64,000 bases of DNA from assembly GCF_003781945.1 (NCBI RefSeq), contig NZ_RJJW01000003.1, positions 11,459-75,458 on the forward strand, in the 5' to 3' direction. The position numbers and the translations under genes are program-made. Below, in pieces: positions 25,865 to 34,623 of this stretch; position 1 is the first letter of the stretch, and each line of letters begins with the position of its first letter. The stretch comes from Halorubrum sp. CSM-61. GTDB taxonomy: Archaea; Halobacteriota; Halobacteria; Halobacteriales; Haloferacaceae. Under the pieces are notes generated by a model that worked only from the letters and a program-made list of their open reading frames with translations, ran no database searches and was not told the DNA's origin.

Positions 25865-26727
25865 GACTGAAAACCCGTCAGAGCGTCACTGCTCGATCCC
25901 GTACACGTCGTCCGTCCAGTCGCGGGCCGGGTGTCGTACACCGGTCGATTGCGGTCCCGATCGTCGAGCCGCCGGCGGTCGGCCTCGTCGAGCTCCCAGT
26001 CGAGGTCGGCGTTGGCCCGGACGTGGTCGGGGGTCGACGACCGCGGCAGCGCGACCGCGTCGTTGTCGAGCGCCCACCGGAGCACGACCTGCGCGGGGTG
26101 TTTGTCGTATTCCTCGGCCAGCTCGGCGACGACGTCGTCGTCGAACACGTCCGTCCGCGCGAGCGGCGCCGCCGCCTCGATCACGGTGTCGGACTCGCGG
26201 CAGTAGTCGACCAGATCGGGGCGCTGGAACCACGGGTGGTACTCGATCTGGTTGACCGCGATCGGTACGTCAGAGACGTGGTGGGCGCAGCTCAGCTGGT
26301 ACGCGCTAAAATTCGAGACGCCGACGTCGCGGACGAGCCCCCGATCGCGGAGCTCGGCCATCGCCCGGAGCGTCTCGCGCAGCGAGATCGCGGGGTTGGG
26401 CCAGTGGACGAGGTACAGATCGAGGTAGTCGGTGCCGAGGCGGTCGAGCGACGCCTCGCACGACGCGATCACCGACTCGTAGTCGAGGTGCTTCGCGAGC
26501 ACCTTCGAGGTGAGGAACACGTCGTCGCGGTCGACGTCGCTCGCCGCGAGCGCGTCCCCGATGACCGCCTCGTTGCGGTATCCCTCGGCGGTGTCGATGT
26601 GCGCGTAGCCGGCGTCGAGCGCCGCGCGCACGCTGTCGGCGGTCTCGCCGTCGTTGAGGTCGTACGTGCCCAGCCCGAGCGCCGGTAGCTCCGCGCCGCT
26701 CGGCAGCGTCTTCGTTGGTACGGTCAC
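25807..26727 (-). CDS. Aldo/keto reductase with a 3' frameshift (expected stop at 25886)
   Basis: NAD(P)H-dependent reductase of the AKR fold. From GTG 26727: VTVPTKTLPSGAELPALGLGTYDL, then AGYAHIDTAEGYRNE (catalytic Asp and Tyr), FLTSKV (Lys), YLVHWP (His), VGVSNFSAYQL, VNQIEYHPWF and PRSSTPDHVRANA for cofactor phosphate. In the frame that encodes all this, the end runs on to 25807 as unrelated sequence. In another frame the expected tail (PARDWTDDVYGIEQ, stop 25886) is intact from about 25933. So a 1-2 base indel near 25933-25940 has replaced the last dozen or so residues. Sequencing error is possible. The readthrough overlaps gfo6 antisense by 58 bp. Confidence 0.8.
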   Translation of the reverse strand: MTVPTKTLPSGAELPALGLGTYDLNDGETADSVRAALDAGYAHIDTAEGYRNEAVIGDALAASDVDRDDVFLTSKVLAKHLDYESVIASCEASLDRLGTDYLDLYLVHWPNPAISLRETLRAMAELRDRGLVRDVGVSNFSAYQLSCAHHVSDVPIAVNQIEYHPWFQRPDLVDYCRESDTVIEAAAPLARTDVFDDDVVAELAEEYDKHPAQVVLRWALDNDAVALPRSSTPDHVRANADLDWELDEADRRRLDDRDRNRPVYDTRPATGRTTCTGSSSDALTGFQSQTALLSSRSTGRPVSADS

Positions 26728-26794
26728 GCGAACGCCTTCGGCGGATCGCCGATTGAAACTACCGGTCGGGGAACCCGCCTCGGTCGCGGTTCTC

Positions 26795-27193
26795 GGGGGC
26801 CGCGTAGAGGTATTTAAACTGTAGGCGCAGTTCCTCCACCGCTTATAAACGGTCGGCGGTGGCGCGTGCCTGCGAGCGGCCGAACGGCCGCGAGCAGCAC
26901 CGCGCGAGGTCGCCGGCGCGACGCGCCGGCTGCCAGAGGGACCGAAGGTCCCTCGCTGGAGTCGGTCGCCGAGCGAAGCGACGGCGACCGACGAGGCTGG
27001 GGAGGCGTGAGGCGCGGGGCGGTGCTGTGCGGCGTGGGACTCAAAGGGGCAGCCGCGAGGGCGAAGCACGGCGCAGCAAGTACCGCAGCGAGGGAGCGTA
27101 GCGACCGAGTGAGGAACGCAGCAAGCCGCGCGAGTCCTCGCGGCTGGGGCTTTGGAGGTGTTCGTCGTAGACACCGAGTCAACTATTTATAAG
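26795..27193 (-). repeat. Hairpin-rich dispersed repeat, copy C
   Basis: Read on the minus strand it starts at CTTATAAATAGTTGACTC, then ACCTCCAAAGCCCCAGCC, the CGCGAG/CTCGCG hairpin, CCCCTTTGAGTCCCAC and a CAGCCTCG block. Next come GAGGGACC/GGTCCCTC with a TTC loop, GCCGGCGCG/CGCGCCGGC, GCGGCC/GGCCGC, GGCACGCGCCACCGC, TTATAAGCGG and finally ACAGTTTAAATACCTC. Order of blocks equals copy A. Together with the cloverleaf-like element it fills the gap between the reductase gene and tRNA-Gly. Confidence 0.85.
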
Positions 27194-27251
27194 AGAACAG
27201 CAGGGATTCGGAGCCATTCGCCGCCGCTCCGTTGTCCGTTTATAAATAACT

Positions 27252-27327
27252 GTTAGCGTTCAAATCTCGCGGAGATTTCTCTCACTACGTTCGAGAGTTC
27301 GCTGAACGAAGTGAAGCGAACGCTAAC
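27252..27327. repeat. 76-nt cloverleaf-like palindromic element
   Basis: Outer arms GTTAGCGTTC (27252-27261) and GAACGCTAAC (27318-27327) pair over 10 bp. Inside are AAATCTC/GAGATTT with a GCG loop, CTCTC/GAGAG with a 9-base loop, and GTTC/GAAC with a GCT loop. It lies 20 bp from the 3' end of tRNA-Gly and shares the 12-mer GTTCAAATCTCG with that tRNA's T arm, on the opposite strand. No anticodon arm or CCA-like end is seen, so it is not called a tRNA. Confidence 0.6.
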
Positions 27328-27339
27328 TGTCGAAGTCAG

Positions 27340-27347
27340 TTAGAAAA
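27340..27347 (-). terminator. T-rich terminator of tRNA-Gly
   Basis: On the minus strand, the tRNA 3' end is followed directly by TTTTCTAAC, a short T run as commonly used for archaeal termination. Confidence 0.4.
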
Positions 27348-27418
27348 TGCACCGGCCGAGATTTGAACTCGGGTTGCAACCATGGCAAGGTTGCGTGATA
27401 CCACTACACTACCGGTGC
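27348..27418 (-). tRNA. tRNA-Gly (anticodon GCC)
   Basis: 71 nt. Acceptor GCACCGG pairs with CCGGTGC, discriminator A. The D arm is GTGTAGTGGTATCAC; anticodon stem CAACC/GGTTG holds the loop TTGCCAT with anticodon GCC; the T arm ends GAGTTCAAATCTC. CCA is not encoded. No intron is present. Confidence 0.96.
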
Positions 27419-27448
27419 GTGCTTCGCATTCGATCGTAGCCCGGGTCG

Positions 27449-27459
27449 GAGATATAAGG
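27449..27459. promoter_or_regulatory. Shared TATA region between tRNA-Gly and the sugar dehydrogenase gene
   Basis: GAGATATAAGGG reads as CCCTTATATC on the minus strand, about 35 bp upstream of the tRNA 5' end. In the plus direction it lies about 60 bp upstream of the ATG at 27516. Confidence 0.5.
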
Positions 27460-27515
27460 GTTCCGAACGACGGTCGGCGGAAGGGTCATCGGTGGCGCGT
27501 CCTCACTCGTGAACG

Positions 27516-28778
27516 ATGACCGATCTCCCCGAGCGAATCCACAGACGCACCGCCCTCCGCGCGGCCGGCGGTCTCGCCGGAGCGACCGCCCTTCCCGCGC
27601 TCTCGGGTTGTCTCGGCGACGACGGGAGCGACGGAGCGGACGGATCCGACGACGATACCCCACCGGACGACGGCGCGGACGTCGCGTACGACGTCGAGAC
27701 CGTCGCGGAGGGGTTCGAGAACCCGTGGGGGCTCGCGTTCCTGCCCGGCGAGGGCAGCCTGCTGGTCACCGAGCGGCCGGGGCGGCTCTCGCTCGTCGAC
27801 CCCGCGGACGGGAGCGTCGAGCCGGTCGCGGGCGCGCCCGAGGTGTTCGCCGAGGGGCAAGGCGGCCTGCTCGACGTCGCGGTCCACCCCGACCACCCGG
27901 ACGATCTGCGCGTGTACCTCACGTACTCCGCGGCCAACGACGCGGGCGAGGCGGCGACGCACGTCGGGTCCGGGCGGCTCTCGCTCGACGCCGACGGCGC
28001 GCCGGTGCTCGACGGCTTCGCCCCGATCCGAGTCGCGCAACCGTTCCGCGACACCGCCCTCCACTTCGGATCGCGGGCGACGTTCGGGCCGGACGGCGCG
28101 CTGTTCGTCACGGTCGGCGACCGGCGCGACACCGAGTTCGGGCCCGACCACGTCTCGCAGGACCGGTCGAACGAGCTCGGCTCGACGCTCCGGCTGACGC
28201 CCGAGGGCGACGCCCACCCGGACAACCCGTTCGTCGACGAGGAGGAAGCGGCGGACGCGATCTACAGCTACGGGCATCGGAACCCGCAGGCGATGGCGGT
28301 GCGCCCGGAGACGGGGGCGGTCTGGCAGTGCGAGCACGGCGAGGAGGACGGCGACGAGATCAACGTCGTCGAACGCGGCGGCAACTACGGCTGGCCGATC
28401 GCGAGCGAGGCGTGTCGGTACGGGACCGACGAGCCCCTCGCGCCCGCCCACGACGAGCGCGACGGCGTGACCCCGCCGGTCCACTTCTGGCCGTGCGGCT
28501 CCGGCGGGTTCCCGCCGAGCGGCGCCGTCTTCTACGACGGGGACGCCTTCCCCGCGTGGCGCGGCGACCTGTTCGCGGGGACGCTCGCCGGGCGGTACCT
28601 CGGGCGGTTCACGGTCGAGGGCGAAGGCGCCGCCGACGCCGCGGCCACCGAGCGCGATCCCTTACTCGCCGACCGCGACTGGCGGGTCCGGGCGCTCGCG
28701 GTCGAGCCGGCCACAGGGCACCTCTACGTCGCCGTCGACGACGGCGACGCGCCGATCGCGCGGATCGTCCCGGCCTGA
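27516..28778 (+). CDS. PQQ-dependent sugar dehydrogenase (soluble GDH-type beta-propeller), Tat lipoprotein
   Basis: 420 aa. The Tat signal HRRTALRAAGG (Arg10-Arg11) is followed by a lipobox LSGC with Cys32, so the mature protein is probably lipid-anchored outside the cell. After an acidic linker comes the six-bladed propeller: AEGFENPWGLAFLPGEGSLLVTERPGRL, GLLDVAVHPDHPDD, ALFVTVGDRRD, GHRNPQAMAVRPETGAVWQCEHGEEDGDEIN and GGNYGWPIASE. These match the GSDH/YliI-type aldose sugar dehydrogenases. It likely oxidises aldoses at the cell surface; PQQ is assumed from the family. Confidence 0.9.
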   Translation: MTDLPERIHRRTALRAAGGLAGATALPALSGCLGDDGSDGADGSDDDTPPDDGADVAYDVETVAEGFENPWGLAFLPGEGSLLVTERPGRLSLVDPADGSVEPVAGAPEVFAEGQGGLLDVAVHPDHPDDLRVYLTYSAANDAGEAATHVGSGRLSLDADGAPVLDGFAPIRVAQPFRDTALHFGSRATFGPDGALFVTVGDRRDTEFGPDHVSQDRSNELGSTLRLTPEGDAHPDNPFVDEEEAADAIYSYGHRNPQAMAVRPETGAVWQCEHGEEDGDEINVVERGGNYGWPIASEACRYGTDEPLAPAHDERDGVTPPVHFWPCGSGGFPPSGAVFYDGDAFPAWRGDLFAGTLAGRYLGRFTVEGEGAADAAATERDPLLADRDWRVRALAVEPATGHLYVAVDDGDAPIARIVPA

Positions 28779-28923
28779 GCGGATCACCGGCCCGGCCCGA
28801 TCGCTGGAGCGGTCGGCGATCGGCGCCCACTCCCGATCGTGTGAACCCGTCCCTCGATCCGGGGACGAAAACCGCCGCCACACCCCGTGTGAACGCTCCG
28901 CAGGCCGAAATCGGTACCGCTAC

Positions 28924-28933
28924 CCTTTTAGGC
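28924..28933 (+). promoter_or_regulatory. Candidate TATA box of the ribosomal operon
   Basis: CCCTTTTAGG lies about 35-45 bp upstream of ATG 28969, the first gene before uL3. No other obvious box is seen upstream of 29840. Confidence 0.45.
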
Positions 28934-28968
28934 CGCCGTCCGAAATCGAGGAGTACAGTCTCGCCACG

Positions 28969-29835
28969 ATGCGTACCGAAGACGGACTCACGATATGTAT
29001 TCCGTCTTCGGTCGTCCGGGAGGCCGAGGACGATCGCGAGGCGACTCGCAAACTCGGCTACGTCGCCCGCGCGGCGGCGGTGTTCCGGGCGGATCGACTG
29101 GTCGTCTTCCCCGACAGGGAAGGCGAGCGGCGACGGGGCGGCGAGTACGTTCGGACCGTGCTGGGGTACGCCGCGACCCCTCCGGGGCTCCGCAAGGACC
29201 TCTGGGGGGAGCGCGACGAACTCCGGTACGTCGGCGTGCTCCCGCCGCTCCGCGTGCCGTGGCGGACCGGCTCGACCCCTAGCGGGGAAGAGTCGAAAAC
29301 ACAGGGACTCGTGACCGAGGTCGGACCTGAAGGCCGCGTCCGGGTCAATTCCCCGCTGCGGGAACACCCGATCTCCCTGCTCGTTCCCTCCGGAATGGAG
29401 GTCGAGCAGGGGGAGCGCGTCACCATCAGGGTCTCTTCGAGAGAACCGGTCCGCGCCCGCATCACCGGGAAGCCCGAGGAGGGCTTCCAGGTCGTGGAAG
29501 CGGACCTGTCGGAAGCGCTCGCCGGCGACGGCTTGGCCGTCGCGACGTCGCGACACGGGGAGGAACTCTCCGTCTCGCGGCTCGGTGACATCGTCTCGGA
29601 CGCGCGGGAGGCCGGCGGGTACACCGTCGCCTTCGGCTCGCCCGAGCGAGGGCTTCCGGAGATGCTCGGGCTCTCGCCCGACGACATTCGGGCGACCGTC
29701 GCCGACGGTCGTCCGGTCGAACCCGATCCGGGGTTCGACCTCTGGCTGAATACGATCCCGGCACAGGCGAGCGAGGTCGTCCGGACGGAGGAGGCTCTGT
29801 TCGTGACTCTCGGCTCGCTCACACTCACGGAGTAA
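28969..29835 (+). CDS. SPOUT-class RNA methyltransferase (DUF171/Methyltrn_RNA_3 family)
   Basis: 288 aa. This family (putative RNA uridine N3-methyltransferase) sits directly upstream of uL3 in many archaea. N-terminal RTEDGLTICIPSSVVREAED and LGYVARAAAVFRADRLVVFPD; a central OB-like insertion of about 90 residues (VTEVGPEGRVRVNSPLREHPISLLVPSGMEVEQGERVTIRV); C-terminal SPOUT part with VAFGSPERGLPEML and FDLWLNTIPAQASEVVRTEEALFVTL, which forms the knot and SAM pocket. It ends 4 bp before uL3 and probably modifies rRNA during ribosome assembly. Confidence 0.9.
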   Translation: MRTEDGLTICIPSSVVREAEDDREATRKLGYVARAAAVFRADRLVVFPDREGERRRGGEYVRTVLGYAATPPGLRKDLWGERDELRYVGVLPPLRVPWRTGSTPSGEESKTQGLVTEVGPEGRVRVNSPLREHPISLLVPSGMEVEQGERVTIRVSSREPVRARITGKPEEGFQVVEADLSEALAGDGLAVATSRHGEELSVSRLGDIVSDAREAGGYTVAFGSPERGLPEMLGLSPDDIRATVADGRPVEPDPGFDLWLNTIPAQASEVVRTEEALFVTLGSLTLTE

Positions 29836-29839
29836 ACAC

Positions 29840-30856
29840 ATGCCACAACCAAGCCGACCACGAAAAGGCTCGCTGGGCTACGGCCCGCGTACCCGCGCAG
29901 ACCGAGAGGTCCCGCGCATTCGATCGTGGCCAGACGACGACGGAGCCCCCGCACTGCAGGGGTTCGCCGGCTACAAGGCCGGAATGACGCACGTCGTTAT
30001 GGTCAACGACGAGGCCAACTCGCCGCGTGAGGGGATGGAAACGTCCGTTCCCGTCACCGTCGTCGAGACGCCGCCGATGTACGCGGTGGCCCTGCGCGCC
30101 TACGAACAGACGCCGTACGGAAAGAAGCCGGTCGAAGAGGTCTGGGCGACCGAGTTCCACGAGGAGCTCGACCGCGCGCTCGACCTGCCGGCGGAAGACA
30201 CCTTCGAGGAGGACGCCGAGGAGCTCCGTTCGCTGCTCGACGAGGACGCGGTCGACGACGTCCGCGTCATCACCCACACCGTCCCCTCGGAGCTCGCGAA
30301 CGTTCCCAAGAAGAAGCCCGACATCATGGAGACCCGAGTCGGCGGCGGCTCCCTCGAGGAGCGCGTCGACTTCGGTCTCGACCTCGTTGCTGAGGGCGGC
30401 GCCCACGAGTTCGGCGACGTCTTCCGCGCGGGTCAGTACACCGACGTGTCGGGCATCACGAAGGGGAAGGGGACCCAGGGTCCCGTCAAGCGCTGGGGCG
30501 TCCAGAAGCGGAAGGGCAAACACGCCCGCCAGGGATGGCGGCGCCGGATCGGTAACCTCGGTCCGTGGAACCCCTCCCGCGTTCGCTCCACCGTTCCCCA
30601 GCAGGGGCAGACCGGCTACCACCAGCGCACCGAGCTCAACAAGCGCCTCATCGACTTCGGCGAGGGCGACGACGCCTCCGTCGACGGCGGCTTCGTCAAC
30701 TACGGCGAGGTCGACGGCGACTACGCGCTCATCAAGGGCTCGCTGCCCGGTCCGGACAAGCGCCTGCTTCGGTTCCGCCCGGCCATCCGGCCGAACGACC
30801 AGCCGCGCCTCGATCCCGAGGTCCGGTACGTATCCACCGCATCCAACCAGGGATAA
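29840..30856 (+). CDS. rpl3p: Ribosomal protein uL3
   Basis: 338 aa, archaeal/eukaryotic-type L3 of the large subunit near the peptidyl-transferase centre. Typical blocks: SRPRKGSLGYGPRTRA at the N-terminus, GFAGYKAGMTHV, VSGITKGKGTQGPVKRWGVQKRKGKH and the W-loop region NLGPWNPSRVRSTVPQQGQTGYHQRTELNKR. First true ribosomal gene of the S10-type operon here, 3 bp before uL4. Confidence 0.98.
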   Translation: MPQPSRPRKGSLGYGPRTRADREVPRIRSWPDDDGAPALQGFAGYKAGMTHVVMVNDEANSPREGMETSVPVTVVETPPMYAVALRAYEQTPYGKKPVEEVWATEFHEELDRALDLPAEDTFEEDAEELRSLLDEDAVDDVRVITHTVPSELANVPKKKPDIMETRVGGGSLEERVDFGLDLVAEGGAHEFGDVFRAGQYTDVSGITKGKGTQGPVKRWGVQKRKGKHARQGWRRRIGNLGPWNPSRVRSTVPQQGQTGYHQRTELNKRLIDFGEGDDASVDGGFVNYGEVDGDYALIKGSLPGPDKRLLRFRPAIRPNDQPRLDPEVRYVSTASNQG

Positions 30857-30859
30857 TCC

Positions 30860-31606
30860 ATGAACGCAACAGTACACGACCTGGACGGCGGGGACGCGGG
30901 CAGCGTCGAGCTGCCGGCGATCTTCGAGACCGCGTTCCGACCGGACCTCATCGGTCGGGCGGTCTCCGCCGCACAGGCTAACCGGAAACAGGCCTACGGT
31001 GCCGACGAGTTCGCCGGGCTGCGAACCCCCGCGGAGTCGTTCGGCTCCGGTCGCGGGCTCGCACACGTCCCGCGCTCCGAGAACGTCGCCCGCCGCGTCC
31101 CGCACGCCGTGTCGGGCCGCGCCGCGCACCCGCCGAAGGCCGAGAAAGACCAGTCGAAGAGCCTGAACGACAAGGAGCGACAGCTCGCGATCCGGTCGGC
31201 CATCGCGGCCACCGCCGACGCCGAGCTCGTCGCCGAGCGCGGTCACGCGTTCGACGAGGATCTCGACCTCCCGCTCGTCGTGAGCGACGAGTTCGAGGAC
31301 CTCGAGAAGACCCAGGAGGCCCTGGGCGTGCTCGAAGCCGTCGGCGTCGACGCCGACATCGAGCGCGCCGAGGAGGGTCGCTCCGTCCGAGCCGGCCGCG
31401 GGAAGACCCGCGGTCGCAAGTACAGCCAGCCGAAGTCCGTCCTCGTCGTCACCAGCGAGGAGCCGTCCCGCGCCGCCCGGAACCTCTCGGGCGTCGACGT
31501 CGCGACCGCGCGAGAGGTCAACGCGGAGGACCTCGCGCCGGGCGCGCACCCGGGGCGACTCACGCTGTGGACCGAAAGCGCCGTCGAGGAGGTGGCCGAC
31601 CGATGA
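30860..31606 (+). CDS. rpl4p: Ribosomal protein uL4
   Basis: 248 aa, large-subunit protein whose loop lines the exit tunnel. Seen: VELPAIFETAFRPDLIGRAV, AYGADEFAG, the tunnel loop SFGSGRGLAHVPR...RRVPHAVSGRAAHPPKAEK, and RAGRGKTRGRKYSQPKSVLVV. Its stop overlaps the uL23 start (ATGA), implying coupled translation. Confidence 0.98.
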   Translation: MNATVHDLDGGDAGSVELPAIFETAFRPDLIGRAVSAAQANRKQAYGADEFAGLRTPAESFGSGRGLAHVPRSENVARRVPHAVSGRAAHPPKAEKDQSKSLNDKERQLAIRSAIAATADAELVAERGHAFDEDLDLPLVVSDEFEDLEKTQEALGVLEAVGVDADIERAEEGRSVRAGRGKTRGRKYSQPKSVLVVTSEEPSRAARNLSGVDVATAREVNAEDLAPGAHPGRLTLWTESAVEEVADR

Positions 31607-31857
31607 ACTCCATCATCGAGCACCCGATCGTCACCGAGCAGGCGATGAACGAGATGGACTTCAAGAACAAGCTGCTGTTCCTCGTCGACGTCGACGCGAC
31701 CAAGCCCGAGGTCCGCGAGGAAGTGCAGGAGCGATACGACGTCTCCGTCGTCGACGTGAACACGCAGGTGACCCCGCAGGGCGACAAGAAGGCCACCGTC
31801 ACGCTCTCCGAGGACGACGACGCGACCGAGATCGCATCTCGCATCGGGGTGTTCTGA
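31603..31857 (+). CDS. rpl23p: Ribosomal protein uL23
   Basis: 84 aa from MNSIIEHPIVTEQAMNEM; binds 23S rRNA at the exit tunnel and docks SRP and translocon. Core LLFLVDVDATKPEVREEVQERYDVSVVDVNTQVTPQGDKKATVTL is complete. The start was set at the ATGA overlap with uL4; an upstream in-frame start gives an Arg-rich extension that is antisense-like. Confidence 0.97.
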   Translation: MNSIIEHPIVTEQAMNEMDFKNKLLFLVDVDATKPEVREEVQERYDVSVVDVNTQVTPQGDKKATVTLSEDDDATEIASRIGVF

Positions 31858-31858
31858 T

Positions 31859-32581
31859 ATGGGACGACGAATCCAAGGACAGCGGCGTGGACGCGGCGGC
31901 CCGACGTTCCGGGCCCCGTCCCACCGCTACAAGGCGGAACTGTCGCACAAGAAGCTCGAAGACGTGGACACGATCACCGGTGAGATCGTCGGGATCGAAC
32001 ACGACCCCGCCCGCTCGGCTCCGCTCGCGGAGATCGAGTTCGAGGACGACGACCGTCGGCTCGTGCTCGCGCCGGAAGGCGTGCGCGTGGGAGAGACGAT
32101 TCAGGTCGGCGTCTCCGCGGAGATCAAGCCCGGGAACACGCTCCCGCTGGCGGAGATCCCCGAGGGCGTCCCGGTCTGTAACGTCGAGAGCAACCGCGGG
32201 GACGGCGGGAAGTTCGCGCGCGCATCCGGCGTGTCCGCGACGCTTCTCACCCACGACCGCGACGTCGCGGTCGTCCAGCTCCCCAGCGGCGAAGTGAAGC
32301 GGCTCGACCCGCAGTGCCGCGCCACGATCGGCGTGGTCGCCGGCGGCGGTCGGACGGAGAAACCCTTCGTCAAGGCCGGTAACAAACACCACAAGATGAA
32401 AGCGCGCGGGACCAAGTACCCGCGCGTGCGCGGCGTCGCGATGAACGCCGTCGACCACCCCTTCGGCGGGGGCGGTCGCCAACACCCCGGCCAGCCGAAG
32501 TCCGTCTCGCGGGACGCCCCGCCGGGACGCAAGGTCGGTGACATCGCATCCAAGCGCACCGGACGAGGTGGCAACAAATGA
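31859..32581 (+). CDS. rpl2p: Ribosomal protein uL2
   Basis: 240 aa, core large-subunit protein needed for subunit joining and peptidyl transfer. N-terminal [29 protein letters not shown]3-like barrel [21 protein letters not shown], and C-terminal [21 protein letters not shown] with the conserved His of the active centre. Its stop overlaps the uS19 start. Confidence 0.98.
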   Translation: MGRRIQGQRRGRGGPTFRAPSHRYKAELSHKKLEDVDTITGEIVGIEHDPARSAPLAEIEFEDDDRRLVLAPEGVRVGETIQVGVSAEIKPGNTLPLAEIPEGVPVCNVESNRGDGGKFARASGVSATLLTHDRDVAVVQLPSGEVKRLDPQCRATIGVVAGGGRTEKPFVKAGNKHHKMKARGTKYPRVRGVAMNAVDHPFGGGGRQHPGQPKSVSRDAPPGRKVGDIASKRTGRGGNK

Positions 32582-33003
32582 GTTCTGACTACCGCACCGG
32601 CCGCGAGGGCAAGGAGTTCGCCTACCGCGGTCACTCGCTCGACGAGCTGCAGGAGATGGACGTAGAGGAAGTCGCGGAACTGCTCCCCGCACGCCAGCGG
32701 CGAAGCATCGTTCGCGGCCTCGGGACCGAACAGCAGAAGCTGCTGGAGACGGTCCGGAGCCGCGACAAGGAGACGACGGCGGACAATCCGATCCGGACGC
32801 ATCTGCGCGACATGCCGATCCTGCCGGAGTTCGTCGGCGTCACCTTCTCCGTGTACAACGGACACAGCTTCGAGCGCGTGCAGGTCGAACCCGAGATGAT
32901 CGGTCACTACCTCGGCGAGTTCCACCTGACTCGAAGCACCGTCGAACACGGTCAGGCCGGCATCGGCGCGACCCGGTCCTCGAAGTTCGTGCCCCTCAAG
33001 TAA
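32578..33003 (+). CDS. rps19p: Ribosomal protein uS19
   Basis: 141 aa, head of the small subunit. The archaeal N-terminal extension ([31 protein letters not shown]) precedes the core [45 protein letters not shown] and the [14 protein letters not shown] end. ATGA overlap with uL2. Confidence 0.97.
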   Translation: MSSDYRTGREGKEFAYRGHSLDELQEMDVEEVAELLPARQRRSIVRGLGTEQQKLLETVRSRDKETTADNPIRTHLRDMPILPEFVGVTFSVYNGHSFERVQVEPEMIGHYLGEFHLTRSTVEHGQAGIGATRSSKFVPLK

Positions 33004-33006
33004 CCC

Positions 33007-33471
33007 ATGGGAATCAACTACAGCGTCGAGGCCGACCCGGAGACCACCGCCAAGGGGATGCTCCGCGAGCGGCCCATCAGCGTGAAGGACAGCAAGGAGA
33101 TCTCCCGGGAGATCAAAGGCGAGACGGTCGCCGACGCCGAGGAGTTCTTACAGGAGGTCATCGACGAGGAGACCTCGGTGCCGATGCGCCAGCACAACGC
33201 CGGCGCGGGCCACCGCTCCGACATCGACGGCTGGGACGCGGGACGGTACCCCGAGAAGGCCGCCAAGGACTTCCTCAAGCTCTTAGAGAACGTCAAGAAC
33301 AACGCGGACGAACAGGGCTTCGACGGCGACGAGATGGTCATCAAACACGTCGCTCCCCACAAGGTGGGCGAGCGACCCGGCCGGAACCCGCGCGCCGCGG
33401 GCGCCACCGGGTGGAACACCACCCTCGCCGACGTCGAGCTCATCATCGAGGAGCCGGAGGCTGACGAATAA
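33007..33471 (+). CDS. rpl22p: Ribosomal protein uL22
   Basis: 154 aa, lines the exit tunnel. Archaeal signature [72 protein letters not shown] and [21 protein letters not shown] (tunnel hairpin). It joins uS3 at a TAATG. Confidence 0.97.
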   Translation: MGINYSVEADPETTAKGMLRERPISVKDSKEISREIKGETVADAEEFLQEVIDEETSVPMRQHNAGAGHRSDIDGWDAGRYPEKAAKDFLKLLENVKNNADEQGFDGDEMVIKHVAPHKVGERPGRNPRAAGATGWNTTLADVELIIEEPEADE

Positions 33472-34409
33472 TGGCTGACGAACACCAATTCATCGAGGAC
33501 GGCCTGCGCCGTTCACAGATCAACGAGTTCTTCGCGGACGAGCTCGGCCGCGCCGGCTACGGCGGCATGGACGTCGCTCAGACGCCGATGGGCACGCAGA
33601 TCGTCCTGAAGGCCGAAAAGCCCGGGATGGTGATCGGGAAGGGCGGGAAGAACATCCGCAAGATCACCACCGAACTCGAGGACCGCTTCGACATGGACGA
33701 CCCGCAGATCGACGTTCAGGAGGTCGACGAGCCCGACCTGAACGCCCAGATCGTCGCGGACCGTCTCGCGAACGCCTTAGAGCGCGGCTGGTACTTCCGG
33801 AAGGCCGGGCACACGACGATCGACCGGATCATGGACGCGGGCGCGCTGGGCGCCGAGATCGTTCTGTCCGGGAAGGTCACCGGCGCGCGTTCGCGCGTCG
33901 AGAAGTTCAACCGCGGCTACATCAAGCACAACGGCGAGCCCGCGGAGGAGGTCGTCGACCACGGCCAGGGCGTCGCGGTGATGAAGCTCGGGACGATCGG
34001 CGTCAACGTGAAGATCATCCCGCCGGGCGCGCAGCTCCCGGACGACTTCGACATCCGCGAGGACGCCGAGGTCCCGGAGGTCGAGCAGGCGGCCGTCGAC
34101 GTCGACGCCGACGAGGGCGTCGAGTCGCTGCTCGAGGAAGAGCCCGAGGAGGTGCCCGACGTGGGCGCCGACGAGGACGTCGAGGTCCCCGACGACGACC
34201 CCGCTGAGGTCATCGACGAGGAGGTCGTCGAGGAGGTCGTCGAGGAGACGCAGGACACGGCCACGGAGGCGACCGACGTCGCCGCCGAGGAGCCGGTCGG
34301 CGACGCCGAGGCCGACGAGGTCGAAGAGCTCGACGAGGAGATCGAAGAGGAGGCCGCGGACCTCGTCGCCGAGATGGAGGCCGCGGACGAAGACGAGGAG
34401 GACGAATAA
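33471..34409 (+). CDS. rps3p: Ribosomal protein uS3 with long acidic C-terminus
   Basis: 312 aa. KH domain with [21 protein letters not shown] and the C-terminal domain [39 protein letters not shown] end by about residue 195. The last 110 residues are an almost uninterrupted Glu/Asp/Val tail ([10 protein letters not shown]-type), far longer and more acidic than in non-halophiles. It overlaps uL29 at TAATG. Confidence 0.97.
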   Translation: MADEHQFIEDGLRRSQINEFFADELGRAGYGGMDVAQTPMGTQIVLKAEKPGMVIGKGGKNIRKITTELEDRFDMDDPQIDVQEVDEPDLNAQIVADRLANALERGWYFRKAGHTTIDRIMDAGALGAEIVLSGKVTGARSRVEKFNRGYIKHNGEPAEEVVDHGQGVAVMKLGTIGVNVKIIPPGAQLPDDFDIREDAEVPEVEQAAVDVDADEGVESLLEEEPEEVPDVGADEDVEVPDDDPAEVIDEEVVEEVVEETQDTATEATDVAAEEPVGDAEADEVEELDEEIEEEAADLVAEMEAADEDEEDE

Positions 34410-34621
34410 TGGCGATCCTCTACACGGACGAGATCCGCGACATGACCGCGGCAGAGCGCCAGGTCGAACTGGAAGAGCTCGAGACCGAACTGCTCAACTC
34501 GAAGGCGCAGCGCGCCGCCGGCGGCATGCCGGAGAGCCCGGGCCGCGTCAACGAGCTGAAGAAGACGATCGCGCGGATCAAGACGATCCAGGCGGAAGAA
34601 GGCGACTTCGACGACGAATAA
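34409..34621 (+). CDS. rpl29p: Ribosomal protein uL29
   Basis: 70 aa, helical protein at the exit tunnel. Contains the core [51 protein letters not shown] with a short acidic tail. Ends 2 bp before rnp1. Confidence 0.96.
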   Translation: MAILYTDEIRDMTAAERQVELEELETELLNSKAQRAAGGMPESPGRVNELKKTIARIKTIQAEEGDFDDE

Positions 34622-34623
34622 CG

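Noticed and set aside
27258-27269. Attachment site from the 12-bp match to the tRNA-Gly T arm
   Set aside because: The match lies on the opposite strand to the tRNA and only 80 bp away, and there is no integrase or defined island between; insufficient for att.
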